This document shows, piece after piece, positions 27,730 to 36,534 of a stretch of DNA of 64,000 bases. Below the pieces are notes generated by a model that saw nothing but the letters and a program-made list of their open reading frames with translations, did not search any database and was not told the origin of the DNA. The position numbers and the translations under genes are program-made. The stretch comes from CAYSAD01 sp964428955 (GTDB lineage Bacteria; Patescibacteriota; Saccharimonadia; Saccharimonadales; Saccharimonadaceae), in the NCBI GenBank assembly GCA_964428955.1, contig CAYSAD010000004.1:53995-117994 (forward strand). Direction: 5' to 3'. Position 1 is the stretch's first letter, and every line of letters starts with the position of its first letter.

Positions 27730-28355
27730 CGTCAGCGCGTCAGCGCGGCGACACGATTATCGAGGTCTTGTTTGCGGTCGCCGTTTTTAGTCTGGTTGCT
27801 ATCAGTGCTATGACGATTATGAACCTAGGAACAGCTGCGGCTCAACGTGCCCTAGAGATAACCCTGGTTCGTCAGCAAATTGATGCCCAGGCTGATACTA
27901 TTCGCTATATACATCAGGCCTACATCACCAATCGCTCACCAAGCAACCCGGCAACGGTTCAGTGGAAAGCGATGACGATCGATCATAAGCGAACTGAAGC
28001 CTCAGCCTTTGGCGAGGGTACTACTGCGACCTGCCCACTGACTATGCCGGACTTGAGCTTCATCATGGATGCACACAAAGCGGTGATTGCCAACGGTGCT
28101 AGCGGCAAACCGCAATCGATCTCAGAAACTGGTGGAGACGTGACGCCTCCTCCGTATTCGCAAGTGCGCTATAGCGACGATGGTGTCTTTCAGGATTCAT
28201 ACGGTATTTGGGTTGAGGCAGTTCCGACCGATAAATCAGCCGTCGGAGGTGTCGGATACGTCGATTTCCATATCCGGGCTTGCTGGGAAAGTCCAGGTAG
28301 TGGTGTAGCGATGACACTGGGAACGATTGTGAGGTTATATGAGCCGGTTTATTAA
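27723..28355 (+). CDS. Minor pilin, PilV-like
   Basis: This 210-residue protein starts with GTG and overlaps the previous gene by 7 nt. The prepilin site reads RG before DTIIEVLFAVAVFSLVAISA. Glu5 is kept, but the first mature residue is Asp instead of Phe. A hydrophobic helix follows, then a beta-rich C-terminal domain with two cysteines. It should join the minor pilin complex. The next gene starts 17 nt before its end. Confidence 0.8.
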   Translation: MLTSARQRGDTIIEVLFAVAVFSLVAISAMTIMNLGTAAAQRALEITLVRQQIDAQADTIRYIHQAYITNRSPSNPATVQWKAMTIDHKRTEASAFGEGTTATCPLTMPDLSFIMDAHKAVIANGASGKPQSISETGGDVTPPPYSQVRYSDDGVFQDSYGIWVEAVPTDKSAVGGVGYVDFHIRACWESPGSGVAMTLGTIVRLYEPVY

Positions 28356-29112
28356 AAAATCTCGAGCTGGGTTCACGATGGTCGAGCTGATGCTGGCAAT
28401 GGGCTTTATCTCAGTGTTGTTGCTCGCTATCGCCATGATTACGCTGCAAATCAGCCATACCTACACCAAGGGTATTACTTTGAAAGAGGTCAATCAAGCT
28501 GGTCTGGCGATATCGAACGATTTACAACAGACTATTAATTCGAGCAGCCCATTCCTTCTGACAGATGATGGTGAGTCGTATATCGACAACGACCAGGGCG
28601 GGCGATTATGTACCGGCCAGTCCACCTACGCCTGGAATTATGGTGACGCAATCGAGCACGCCACAAAGGTAGGTCAAATCCAACACCTCTTCAATGTATA
28701 CGATGGGCCACGCGAGGATACGGAAGCCATCCGGTTCGTCAAAGTGATTGATCCAGGTAAAGAGCTATGCAAACCCGTGTTTGGCGTTACACCGAAAGTT
28801 TATCCAAAAATTCCCGACACTCAATCTGGAGCTGCAATTGACAAATCCAAGACGACTGAAATCCTGGCAGCTGGCGAGCGTAACTTGGTGATGTATAAGT
28901 TTGTCATTACCGATTCGAATCCCTATCCGGCAGTATCCGATCAGCGCCTCTATGCCATCAGTTTCCGACTTGGGACGGGTGAAACCGAGGCTCTTGACGC
29001 CAGCGGTAGCTGCTTACCACCAGCCAATGACGCCAGCAACCAGGAATATTGCGCCATAAATACATTTGACATTACAGCCCGGGCGGGTAATCATGAAGTA
29101 GGAGGAGCATGA
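28339..29112 (+). CDS. Minor pilin, PilW-like
   Basis: This 257-residue prepilin has leader MSRFIKKSRAG and mature start FTMVELMLAMGFISVLLLAIA with Glu5. The domain that follows has several cysteines (RLCTG, KELCKP, GSCLPP, EYCAI), probably two disulfides. It overlaps both neighbours (17 nt upstream, 4 nt downstream), so translation of the minor pilin set is tightly coupled. Length and order fit PilW. Confidence 0.82.
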   Translation: MSRFIKKSRAGFTMVELMLAMGFISVLLLAIAMITLQISHTYTKGITLKEVNQAGLAISNDLQQTINSSSPFLLTDDGESYIDNDQGGRLCTGQSTYAWNYGDAIEHATKVGQIQHLFNVYDGPREDTEAIRFVKVIDPGKELCKPVFGVTPKVYPKIPDTQSGAAIDKSKTTEILAAGERNLVMYKFVITDSNPYPAVSDQRLYAISFRLGTGETEALDASGSCLPPANDASNQEYCAINTFDITARAGNHEVGGA

Positions 29113-30314
29113 CCAACTTGAAGCAATCATCACAATCAGGAGCCGTATCACTATTCGTCGTCATTTTTACGACGTTACTCATTACCGTTATAACGGTCAG
29201 TTTTGTTCAATTAATGATAAAAGGACAACAACAAGCGAGCGATAGCGACTTGTCGCAAAGTGCCTACGACTCAGCCATGGCAGGTGTGGAAGATGCGAAA
29301 CGTGCTTTGCTGATCGATCATCTGTGCAACAACAATGACGCAGACTGCGTCAAGATCCAGTCAGCGCTATCTAGCGAGAAATGCAACAGTCTAGCCAAGG
29401 CTGGTGTAGCTGGCGAAGAAGATGGTACGGAGACGCAAATTCAAAAACAAGGTGGTGCTGCTGATGGAAATGCGCTTAACCAAGCCTATACTTGTGTAAC
29501 AGTAACGATGAACACGCCTGATTACAAGACGCAACTCGCTGCTAATGCCTCGCGGTTGATTCCACTAAAGGGTGTCAGTAATTTTAACGAGGTCAAAGTA
29601 ACTTGGTTTACGCGTGAAGACGCTGCAGGCGGCACGCCGTTAGCTGATGGTGGCGTACCACCAGCTGTTACGTTCCCGGCGCCAGCCACAGGGCCGGTCG
29701 CGTTGCCGCCAGTAGGAACACAGTGGGCCGCACCAACGACTCCGGCGATGCTTCGCTTTCAGCTGATTCAGTACGGTAAAACTTTTCAACTATCCGACTT
29801 CGATAAAGCCGAAGGTGGTGGTGGAAGCTTTAAAACTGACGCCAGCACAGTCTTCCTCTATCCGACTACGGCTGGTAACAGCACGATTACTAGTATGAGT
29901 ACGTACGACACGCATTTTAGCAGTTCAGCAGCGATCAACGCGCCAGCGCCAGTGACTTGTAGCAACACTTTCGGCGTGAATACTTATGCCTGCTCGGTCA
30001 CTATAACTTTGCCTGGTCCGCTGACTAGTGGTAAGAGACAAGCCTATCTGTGGCTCAGTACGCTCTATAACCAAGCTCATGTTCAGCTGCAACTATATCA
30101 GGACAGTACTCCGGTTGACTTCGATGGCGTGCAGCCAGAAATTGATTCAACTGGCCGCGCTAATGACCTGTTTCGCCGTGTAAAAGCTCGGGTCGAGCTC
30201 AAACCAGCCGATTTACCATATCCACAAGCGGCCGTTGATATTGAAGGCAATCTCTGTAAAAGTTTCTTCATTACCGACGCCAGCTCGGACTACCAATCAG
30301 CTTGCACACCTTAA
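29109..30314 (+). CDS. PilX-like pilus tip protein
   Basis: This 401-residue protein has a prepilin-like start (SQSG then AVSLFVVIFTTLLITVITVSF) without Glu5, as in PilX/GspK-type proteins that cap the pilus tip. The segment SAYDSAMAGVEDAKRALL after the helix is typical of this family. A Pro/Ala/Gly-rich linker lies near residues 175-210. The large C-terminal region could carry a binding function. It ends 4 nt inside the convergent xer gene, with no terminator between them. Confidence 0.78.
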   Translation: MTNLKQSSQSGAVSLFVVIFTTLLITVITVSFVQLMIKGQQQASDSDLSQSAYDSAMAGVEDAKRALLIDHLCNNNDADCVKIQSALSSEKCNSLAKAGVAGEEDGTETQIQKQGGAADGNALNQAYTCVTVTMNTPDYKTQLAANASRLIPLKGVSNFNEVKVTWFTREDAAGGTPLADGGVPPAVTFPAPATGPVALPPVGTQWAAPTTPAMLRFQLIQYGKTFQLSDFDKAEGGGGSFKTDASTVFLYPTTAGNSTITSMSTYDTHFSSSAAINAPAPVTCSNTFGVNTYACSVTITLPGPLTSGKRQAYLWLSTLYNQAHVQLQLYQDSTPVDFDGVQPEIDSTGRANDLFRRVKARVELKPADLPYPQAAVDIEGNLCKSFFITDASSDYQSACTP

Positions 30315-31228
30315 GTGTTGTCGGTATGGAAACGCTCATAGACATCGCGTAGATGCTCATCGGTGACGTGCGTATAAACTTGAGTTGTGCTGATATTGCT
30401 GTGGCCAAGCATGCTTTGGACGCTGCGCAGGTCGGCGCCGTTCATCAAAAGGTCGGTCGCAAAACTATGGCGCATGGTGTGCGGACTGACATGTTTGGTG
30501 ATTCCAGCTAACCGGGCATATTTCGCTATCATGCGTTGAATACTGCGCGAGGTCAGGCGACGGTAATCACCAGATGTGTCACTGGCCTGTGTATTACGGC
30601 TGTAGCTTATAAATAGTGCCGGTACACTATCGTGGCGCGTATCGAGATAATTTTGGGCCATTTCGGCGGCTGCCTTGCTGATAAAAATTGGCCGGTCTTT
30701 CTGGCCCTTTCCGCGTACCATGAACTCACGTCGTTTCAGGTTGATATGGTCACGATTTAGTCCGACCAGCTCTGATACGCGCAAGCCGCTTGAAAACAGC
30801 AACTCCACTATGGCGCGGTCACGTATACCGGCTTCATCATCAGTAGCGATTTGCTCCAATAGACGTTCAACTTCGTCGTGATGTAGAAAGGTGACTTGTT
30901 TGCGAGCGACTTTGGGTAATTTGATTTTATCGGGTGCAAGGCTGACGATATCACGTTCTGACAGATAGCCCAGGAAACCACGAAGCGCGATCAAGTGATA
31001 GCTCTGGGTAATAATTGCTAGTTCGTCGCCATTGACTCCTATGTACCGGTTGAGCCACAGTCGATATTTTCGTATCATCTCAGTCGTGATCAAATCGACG
31101 GTCGTATCGTTGGTGAATTCGACGAAGCGTTCCAAATAGAGCCGATAATTCTCGGCTGTCTTGGCCGCCCGCCCGCCCTCTACTTCGAGATGTTCAATAA
31201 AATCAACGATGAGTTCCGATACGTACAT
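30311..31228 (-). CDS. xerC: Tyrosine recombinase XerC/XerD
   Basis: This 305-residue recombinase resolves chromosome dimers at dif, activated by FtsK. An N-terminal SAM-like core-binding domain (about 1-90) precedes the catalytic domain. Catalytic residues are Arg in SSGLRVSELVGL, His/Arg in HTMRHSFATDLLM, His in LGHSNISTTQ and Tyr in VYTHV. The frame opens at TTG 31246, but ATG 31228 gives the natural start MYVSELIVDF, and a TATGCT-like minus 10 box lies just upstream on this strand. Only one Xer is seen here, so XerC versus XerD cannot be decided. Confidence 0.92.
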   Translation of the reverse strand: MYVSELIVDFIEHLEVEGGRAAKTAENYRLYLERFVEFTNDTTVDLITTEMIRKYRLWLNRYIGVNGDELAIITQSYHLIALRGFLGYLSERDIVSLAPDKIKLPKVARKQVTFLHHDEVERLLEQIATDDEAGIRDRAIVELLFSSGLRVSELVGLNRDHINLKRREFMVRGKGQKDRPIFISKAAAEMAQNYLDTRHDSVPALFISYSRNTQASDTSGDYRRLTSRSIQRMIAKYARLAGITKHVSPHTMRHSFATDLLMNGADLRSVQSMLGHSNISTTQVYTHVTDEHLRDVYERFHTDNT

Positions 31229-31247
31229 ATATTTAGCATAGCGCAAT

Positions 31248-31276
31248 TGTCGTCAGGCTGGTACTTTTGGTACAAT
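31248..31276 (+). promoter_or_regulatory. Promoter for ndk
   Basis: TTGTCG, a 17-nt spacer and TACAAT. It diverges from the xer gene start, which is 20 nt away. Confidence 0.6.
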
Positions 31277-31311
31277 AGGTCAGATTGAGTTTAAACAAAA
31301 GGAGATATATT

Positions 31312-31824
31312 TTGGCAACAGGGGAAGCTATTGAACAAACTTTGGTACTATTTAAACCTGACACCGTTCAGCGTGGTGTCGTAGGGGAGATTCTGACACG
31401 ATTTGAGCGTGTCGGCCTCAAGATTGTCGGTACGAAAATGATCGCGCCAGGTACTGAGCACTATCATCAGCATTATGAAGAAATCGGCCAGATGATTAGT
31501 CGTCGCGGCGAGCACACTTTTGACATTACGCTTGAGATGATGACCCAAGGTCCAGTGATTGCTATGGTCTTTGAAGGTGTCGAAGCGGTCAGCTTAGTAC
31601 GTAAGCTGGTCGGTGGTACCGAACCAAAATCAGCCGATCCAGGTACGATTCGTGGTGATTATTCACACATGAGCTTTGGTTACGCTGACAAGAAAGACAA
31701 AGGTATCCCAAACCTCATCCATGCTTCGGGTGATCCTGATGAGGCGGTTAAGGAAATTAGCCATTGGTTTGCAGACAGTGAATTATATGACTATGAGACG
31801 CTGAACGAAAAGTTTACGCGTTAA
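31312..31824 (+). CDS. ndk: Nucleoside diphosphate kinase
   Basis: This enzyme moves the gamma phosphate of ATP to other nucleoside diphosphates through a phosphohistidine. The 170 residues contain TLVLFKPDTVQRGVVGEILTRFE, RGDYSHMSFG and the active-site His in NLIHASGDPDEA. It is longer than the usual 140 to 150 residues because of an N-terminal extension and a short insert (YADKKDKGIP) before the active site. Start is TTG 31312, set by AAGGAG with 7-nt spacing; upstream in-frame codons lack a ribosome site. A terminator and tRNA-Arg follow. Confidence 0.95.
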   Translation: MATGEAIEQTLVLFKPDTVQRGVVGEILTRFERVGLKIVGTKMIAPGTEHYHQHYEEIGQMISRRGEHTFDITLEMMTQGPVIAMVFEGVEAVSLVRKLVGGTEPKSADPGTIRGDYSHMSFGYADKKDKGIPNLIHASGDPDEAVKEISHWFADSELYDYETLNEKFTR

Positions 31825-31846
31825 TGCAGTTAAAGCAAGTGGAGAG

Positions 31847-31871
31847 CAGCGGTCCGACGACCGCTGTTTTT
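31847..31871 (+). terminator. Terminator of ndk
   Basis: A perfect 8-bp stem (CAGCGGTC with GACCGCTG, loop CGAC) followed by TTTTT. Confidence 0.88.
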
Positions 31872-31873
31872 CG

Positions 31874-31882
31874 TGCTACAAT
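31874..31882 (+). promoter_or_regulatory. Extended minus 10 promoter for tRNA-Arg
   Basis: TGC plus TACAAT, 12 nt before the tRNA. No minus 35 box is evident. Confidence 0.5.
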
Positions 31883-31894
31883 AGCTGTAAGTGA

Positions 31895-31971
31895 GCCTCG
31901 GTAGCTCAACTGGATAGAGCAGATCCGTCCTAAGGATAAGGTTGCAGGTTCGACTCCTGCCCGGGGTACCA
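31895..31971 (+). tRNA. tRNA-Arg(CCU)
   Basis: A 77-nt cloverleaf with acceptor GCCTCGG pairing to CCGGGGT, D arm GCTC/GAGC, anticodon loop GTCCTAA with anticodon CCT, T arm with GGTTCGACTCC, and an encoded CCA. It reads AGG codons. It is followed after 4 nt by the start of a PH-domain membrane protein gene, so the two may share a transcript. Confidence 0.93.
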
Positions 31972-31975
31972 AAAT

Positions 31976-32524
31976 ATGAGTAAACAAGCACGTACGAACG
32001 AAACGAAACAACTGGACTTTGAAGGTCAACGCGACGGCGAAGAATTATTGTTCGTGTTTCGGCGTCATATCATCGCTATGCGCAAAGGCTTTTATCTACT
32101 GTTGATTCCGTTCGCTGTTTCGGCCATACCACCACTTATTTGGCAGACTAATTTGGAATTGTTTTTGTTGCCGTTGGCCGGCTTGGCTATCGGTCTGGTG
32201 TTGTTTTCGTATCATTTCATGATGTGGTACTTCACTATTTATATTGTTACCGACCAGCGCATCAGGCAAATCACCCAACGGGGGTTCTTCGGTAAGGATG
32301 TAGTGGAGCTCCGGCTATCAAAGATTCAAAACATAAGCTATAATATACCTGGGTTTTCAGGCGAACTTTTCAAGTTCGGTACGATCGTCATTCAGACGTT
32401 CGTCGGTGATCTTGTCATTCACAAGGTAGAGCACCCCGACACGATTTATAACAAACTGCAAGATGCAGTTTCCAATGCCACAAGAGATCAAGGAGACTAT
32501 GAAGAAACCGACGCTGAAACGTAA
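31976..32524 (+). CDS. Membrane protein with bacterial PH domain
   Basis: This 182-residue protein has a cytoplasmic N-terminus, two close membrane helices (about 42-62 and 65-88), and a bPH2-like domain (ITDQR-type motif as VTDQRIRQITQRGFFGKDVVELRLSKIQNIS). Such proteins are small membrane factors of unknown role in many bacteria. The start is 4 nt after the tRNA, with no ribosome site. Its 3' end overlaps the next gene by 26 nt. Confidence 0.78.
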   Translation: MSKQARTNETKQLDFEGQRDGEELLFVFRRHIIAMRKGFYLLLIPFAVSAIPPLIWQTNLELFLLPLAGLAIGLVLFSYHFMMWYFTIYIVTDQRIRQITQRGFFGKDVVELRLSKIQNISYNIPGFSGELFKFGTIVIQTFVGDLVIHKVEHPDTIYNKLQDAVSNATRDQGDYEETDAET

Positions 32525-33545
32525 ACCAAAAGATATTGAGCGACCCCAACGGATTACCAATGAGACTGTCGCCGAACATCGGGAGCGAATCCTGGCTGGT
32601 GGTCGTCGCTTCAAATATCCTGTTCAGTACGCTAAACACAGGCTCGTCTTCAATGCTGTCATAATCAGTGTTGTCGCTCTATTCCTCGTGGGATTATTTG
32701 GTTGGTGGCAACTGTACAAACTGAACAATACAAGTGATTTTGCCTACCGAACTACCAAAGTACTACCTTTGCCTGTGGCTTCAGTGGATGGGGCTACTGC
32801 TCGGTACAGTGATTATTTGATGCGCTATCGCAGTCAGAAACGACTACTTACCCAGCAAGGCTTGATAGAGCAAGGTAAAGATGACAGCGAGCGACAGCTA
32901 AACTATTTCAAGCGTCAGGTACTTGATGGTCTTGAGATGGATACGTATGCTGCAAAACTTGCCAAGGAGCAAGGTGTTAGTGTGACTGATGCTGAGATTG
33001 ATGCTGCCGTTCTTCGAAGTTCGCGAACGGCGACGGGCACCATATCACAGGATACATTCGATGCATCTGCGCTTGAGGCGTACGGCTACACGCCAGCTGA
33101 GTATCGTCTGCTATATCGCCAGGGACTATTGCGGCAGAAAGTCGCCTATGCCATGGACGATCAAGCCAAGGTTACGAGCAATGAACTCCTTGCAACACTG
33201 AAGAGCCAGAGAAATAATTTCGAAAAAACTGCTCAAATACTCGGTAAAGGCGTTGAAACCAGCACGTCGGGCATGGTAAGCAAGACTAACAATGACTACG
33301 GTTTGGTTGCCGCCGCCACAAAACTTAAAGTAGGTGAGGTGTCGCCAGTCATAAAATCGACATCAGGCGATGGTTACTATGTTGTGAAATTGATCGATAT
33401 CGATGACACAAAGTTAAACTACCAATCTATAAAAGTACCATTGACGAAATTTATACAACAATTTCATCAATTGAAAACTGACCATAAAATCAATGAGTAC
33501 ATATCAATACCAGAAATTGACACTCAAGCGAACACATTACAATAA
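32499..33545 (+). CDS. Membrane-anchored foldase, SurA/PrsA-like
   Basis: This 348-residue protein has a basic N-terminus, one membrane helix (about residues 48-70) and a SurA_N-like helical region (LIEQGKDDSERQLNYFKRQVLDGLEMDTYAAKLAKEQ is one part). A parvulin-like domain follows, ending in GDGYYVVKLIDID. It probably helps fold exported proteins such as the surface proteins and pilins of this locus. The parvulin domain is divergent, so isomerase activity is uncertain. Start ATG 32499 is set by AAGGAG 5 nt upstream; an earlier in-frame ATG lies inside the previous gene. sod follows 14 nt downstream. Confidence 0.75.
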   Translation: MKKPTLKRKPKDIERPQRITNETVAEHRERILAGGRRFKYPVQYAKHRLVFNAVIISVVALFLVGLFGWWQLYKLNNTSDFAYRTTKVLPLPVASVDGATARYSDYLMRYRSQKRLLTQQGLIEQGKDDSERQLNYFKRQVLDGLEMDTYAAKLAKEQGVSVTDAEIDAAVLRSSRTATGTISQDTFDASALEAYGYTPAEYRLLYRQGLLRQKVAYAMDDQAKVTSNELLATLKSQRNNFEKTAQILGKGVETSTSGMVSKTNNDYGLVAAATKLKVGEVSPVIKSTSGDGYYVVKLIDIDDTKLNYQSIKVPLTKFIQQFHQLKTDHKINEYISIPEIDTQANTLQ

Positions 33546-33559
33546 GGAGGAATAAATAT

Positions 33560-34156
33560 ATGTATCAATTACCTAAACTGAACTACGCCTATGACGCCTT
33601 GGGTGACTACATTAGTAAAACTATCATGGAGTTACACCATTCTAAGCATCACCAGGCCTACATCGATAAACTAAACAAAGCACTTGATGAAGCACCCGCA
33701 CTCAAAGAGCGTTCTCTGGAAAACTTGCTGACACACACAGAAACACTACCAGAATCAGTTCAGACAATAATCCGCAACAATGGTGGTGGTCACTATAATC
33801 ACAGTCTATTCTGGCAGTGGATGTCACCAGAGGGTGGTGGTGAGCCGACGGGAGAGTTAGCGACTGCTTTAACGAATAGGTACGGTAGTTTTCAAGCATT
33901 TGTTGATGAATTCACATCAAAATCACTAACTGTCTTTGGCAGTGGCTGGTGCTGGTTGCAGCCTGATATGGAAATTATTACAACACCTAACCAAGATAGT
34001 CCGATTACGACTGGTCAAACGCCTCCATTGTTAGGGCTCGATGTTTGGGAGCATGCTTACTATCTTGATTACAAAAACAAGCGCGATGATTATGTGGCGG
34101 CATGGTGGAATGTCGTTGATTGGAACTTCGTGGCCAGTCGCTATAAACCACAGTAG
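33560..34156 (+). CDS. sodA: Superoxide dismutase, Fe/Mn type
   Basis: This 198-residue enzyme turns superoxide into hydrogen peroxide and oxygen. Metal ligands are His in TIMELHHSKHHQAYI, His in GGGHYNHSLFWQWM, and Asp/His in LLGLDVWEHAYYLDYKN. The GGG before HYNHS is more common in Mn enzymes, but metal use cannot be decided from this. A strong AAGGAGGAA precedes the ATG. Its presence shows the cell meets oxygen. The sodA/sodB name is uncertain. Confidence 0.94.
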   Translation: MYQLPKLNYAYDALGDYISKTIMELHHSKHHQAYIDKLNKALDEAPALKERSLENLLTHTETLPESVQTIIRNNGGGHYNHSLFWQWMSPEGGGEPTGELATALTNRYGSFQAFVDEFTSKSLTVFGSGWCWLQPDMEIITTPNQDSPITTGQTPPLLGLDVWEHAYYLDYKNKRDDYVAAWWNVVDWNFVASRYKPQ

Positions 34157-34157
34157 A

Positions 34158-34185
34158 TAAAAAACACCCCTATGGTGCGGAGTGT
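34158..34185 (-). terminator. Terminator of tRNA-Asp
   Basis: On the minus strand ACACTCC pairs with GGGGTGT (6 of 7) and is followed by TTTTTT. It lies just past the tRNA 3' end and just after the sod stop on the other strand. Confidence 0.65.
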
Positions 34186-34198
34186 ATCCTAGCGTACT

Positions 34199-34274
34199 TG
34201 GCGCGCTCGACCGGATTTGAACCGGCGATCTCCTCCGTGACAGGGAGGCGTGATAACCACTTCACTACGAGCGC
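34199..34274 (-). tRNA. tRNA-Asp(GUC)
   Basis: A 76-nt cloverleaf on the minus strand: acceptor GCGCTCG with CGAGCGC, anticodon stem CCTCC/GGAGG with loop CTGTCAC (anticodon GTC), T loop GGTTCAAATCC, discriminator G, encoded CCA. Confidence 0.95.
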
Positions 34275-34342
34275 ATAACTTTTGGAGTGAACTTAAGGTA
34301 TGATAGCAGCTTTTCGCCTCTGGTGCAACTGACTCCAGGGCG

Positions 34343-34371
34343 TTTATTTCCGTGGTTTAAACTGGTATAAT
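34343..34371 (+). promoter_or_regulatory. Promoter for tRNA-Thr
   Basis: TTTATT, a 17-nt spacer and TATAAT preceded by TGG (extended form), 15 nt before the tRNA. Confidence 0.6.
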
Positions 34372-34386
34372 GAATCCCACGGACCT

Positions 34387-34462
34387 GCCGCTGTAGCTCA
34401 GCTGGTAGAGCGGCGCTTTCGTAAAGCGTAGGTCTCCGGTTCAAATCCGGACAGCGGCTCCA
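34387..34462 (+). tRNA. tRNA-Thr(CGU)
   Basis: A 76-nt cloverleaf: acceptor GCCGCTG with CAGCGGC, anticodon stem GCGCT/AGCGT with loop TTCGTAA (anticodon CGT), T arm GGTTCAAATCC, discriminator U and encoded CCA. The UCCA end is complementary to the UGGA in the T-box upstream of thrS at 39127. Confidence 0.95.
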
Positions 34463-34481
34463 CAACAAGTCTCAACACCCT

Positions 34482-34859
34482 ATGAATACACGTATGACAA
34501 CAGTACTGCGACAAATTTTCTCCGATCGGGGACTGTTAATGTTGTCATTGTTTATCATTATTTTGACAACTATCTACGTGGCCTACGTTCTTATCGCGCT
34601 TGAGCCACGCGACTTACAAGTAGCTGTCCATTATACAGCTTTTGGTGAGACTCATTTCTACAGAGAGAAATGGTATTATATGATTGCTTTTGCGGCATTC
34701 GGTATTGTTGTAGCGGCATTACATATAGCGATCATGGCAAAGTTAGTAGTGTCTGAGTTGCGTCCACTTGGCATAGCATTTGGCTGGTTGACGGTGATAT
34801 TCTTGATTGTGACAGCTGTGCTAAGTCACGCGGTGCTCGGCATAGCATTCCTTTCATAG
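34482..34859 (+). CDS. Small three-helix membrane protein
   Basis: This 125-residue protein has three predicted membrane helices (about 15-37, 65-88 and 96-120) and no known domain I recognise. The start MNTRM at 34482 has no clear ribosome site; an internal ATG at 34494 is possible. It ends 1 nt before the glycosyltransferase ATG, so the two genes are likely coupled. It may assist that membrane enzyme. Function unknown. Confidence 0.65.
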   Translation: MNTRMTTVLRQIFSDRGLLMLSLFIIILTTIYVAYVLIALEPRDLQVAVHYTAFGETHFYREKWYYMIAFAAFGIVVAALHIAIMAKLVVSELRPLGIAFGWLTVIFLIVTAVLSHAVLGIAFLS

Positions 34860-34860
34860 T

Positions 34861-36534
34861 ATGATTGATTTAGAAATTCCGCTCGGCCACCGTACTCGAC
34901 AATACCGCTTCTTCGAAACTGTACCAGCGATTCTCAGCTACAGTTCGATTTTGCTACTAGTCATCTTGTCGTTTATTAGCCCACTGTGGGCCTCAGCGTA
35001 TCTGCTCCTTGTTATCATCACTACTATCGTCAAGGCTATCGGAATTGCAATTCATACGATTCGTGGCCGTAAGCGCCTTGATGCTGCTCAACGGATTGAC
35101 TGGTCTAAGAGGCTTGCCGAGCTGGAACGGCCGACTGAAAGTTTTGCATGGGAAAAACGCCAGCGACACACTTCGTTTGGTTTTCGTCAGCATCAAGAAA
35201 ATTTGCGTTTAGTAGCTGCGTCACCCGAGACTTATCCGAGACCGTCGCAACTATTTAATCTGGTCATCGTGGCAGCCTATAATGAATCGTTCGAAGTGCT
35301 TGATCCGACGATTCAATCATTGATGAGTGCGCATTATCCCAAGAGTCAGTTAATTGTGGCACTAGCCTACGAAGAACGTGGTGGATCGGCAATGAAAGCG
35401 ACTGCGAAGCGCCTCCAGAAGAAATACAGCCACCAATTCCGGGCGTTCGAACTGGTAGAGCACCCCGATGACCTACCCGATGAAGTTATTGGTAAGGGTG
35501 GCAACATAACTTATACCGGTAAATATATGAAAACATGGCTTGACGAGCAATCAATCAACTATGAAGACGTCATCGTGACCACACTCGACAGTGACAATCG
35601 GCCACATGCCTCCTACTTTGATTACGTTAGCTATGAATATATCGTGCACGATAATCGTAAGCATCTGTCATACCAGCCGATATCACTCTTCCTGAACAAT
35701 ATATGGGACGTCCCAGCGCCTATGCGGGTGGTGGCGACCGGTAACTCATTTTGGAATATCATTAGCGCTATGCGGCCGCATACGCTGCGAAACTTCGCTT
35801 CGCATTCGCAGCCGATGGACGCTTTGGTGGAAATGAACTTTTGGAGTACGCGTACCATCGTCGAGGATGGTCATCAATATTGGCGCAGCTATTTCTATTT
35901 CGGGGGTAATTACGCCGTTACTCCGATTTATGTGCCGATTTACCAAGATGCTGTTTTATCAGATACCTATCTAAAAACACTCAAAGCTCAGTTCGTTCAG
36001 CTGCGCCGTTGGGCATATGGTGCGTCGGACGTTCCATACGTAGCGACCCGGGTGTTTAGCAAGGACCGTAACGTGCCGCTTGGGGGTGGAATCGCGCGGT
36101 TTATCCGTCTGCTTGACGGCCACGTAACACTTGCCAGTGTTTCTATCCTAATTGCTTTTGGTGGCTGGGTACCGCTGTTGGTATACGGAGACGCGGCCCG
36201 CAGTGTCACCGCCCATCAATTACCAGAGGTGGTCAGTGTCGTCCAGCGATTCGCACTCATTGGTTTGTTTATCACGATTTTTCTGGCTTTTAAGATGCTG
36301 CCACCTCGTCCCGAACGCTACAAGCGCCGACGCAATATTTTTATGGTTATCCAGTGGGTGCTCATGCCGGTCATCGCGGTGGTCTATAACGCCTTGGCGG
36401 CGTTTTATTCACAAACAAGACTGGCCTTCGGTCGCTATCTCGATAAGTTTGATGTTACAGAGAAGGCGACTGTGGCATCGGTTCAGCGCGCGAAACGACA
36501 GAAGGTCGGCCGCGACGCTTCGCAGAAACGATAA
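34861..36534 (+). CDS. Processive membrane glycosyltransferase, GT2
   Basis: This 557-residue enzyme has two N-terminal helices and a GT-A domain with VIVAAYNESFEVLDPTIQSL, the metal site TLDSDNRPH, and the motif QLRRWAYGASD (the QxxRW-type motif of processive synthases). At least three C-terminal helices (about residues 415-530) follow. It is similar in layout to cellulose or hyaluronan synthases and probably exports a polysaccharide. The substrate is unknown. Its last 80 nt overlap the convergent nrdR gene. Confidence 0.85.
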   Translation: MIDLEIPLGHRTRQYRFFETVPAILSYSSILLLVILSFISPLWASAYLLLVIITTIVKAIGIAIHTIRGRKRLDAAQRIDWSKRLAELERPTESFAWEKRQRHTSFGFRQHQENLRLVAASPETYPRPSQLFNLVIVAAYNESFEVLDPTIQSLMSAHYPKSQLIVALAYEERGGSAMKATAKRLQKKYSHQFRAFELVEHPDDLPDEVIGKGGNITYTGKYMKTWLDEQSINYEDVIVTTLDSDNRPHASYFDYVSYEYIVHDNRKHLSYQPISLFLNNIWDVPAPMRVVATGNSFWNIISAMRPHTLRNFASHSQPMDALVEMNFWSTRTIVEDGHQYWRSYFYFGGNYAVTPIYVPIYQDAVLSDTYLKTLKAQFVQLRRWAYGASDVPYVATRVFSKDRNVPLGGGIARFIRLLDGHVTLASVSILIAFGGWVPLLVYGDAARSVTAHQLPEVVSVVQRFALIGLFITIFLAFKMLPPRPERYKRRRNIFMVIQWVLMPVIAVVYNALAAFYSQTRLAFGRYLDKFDVTEKATVASVQRAKRQKVGRDASQKR

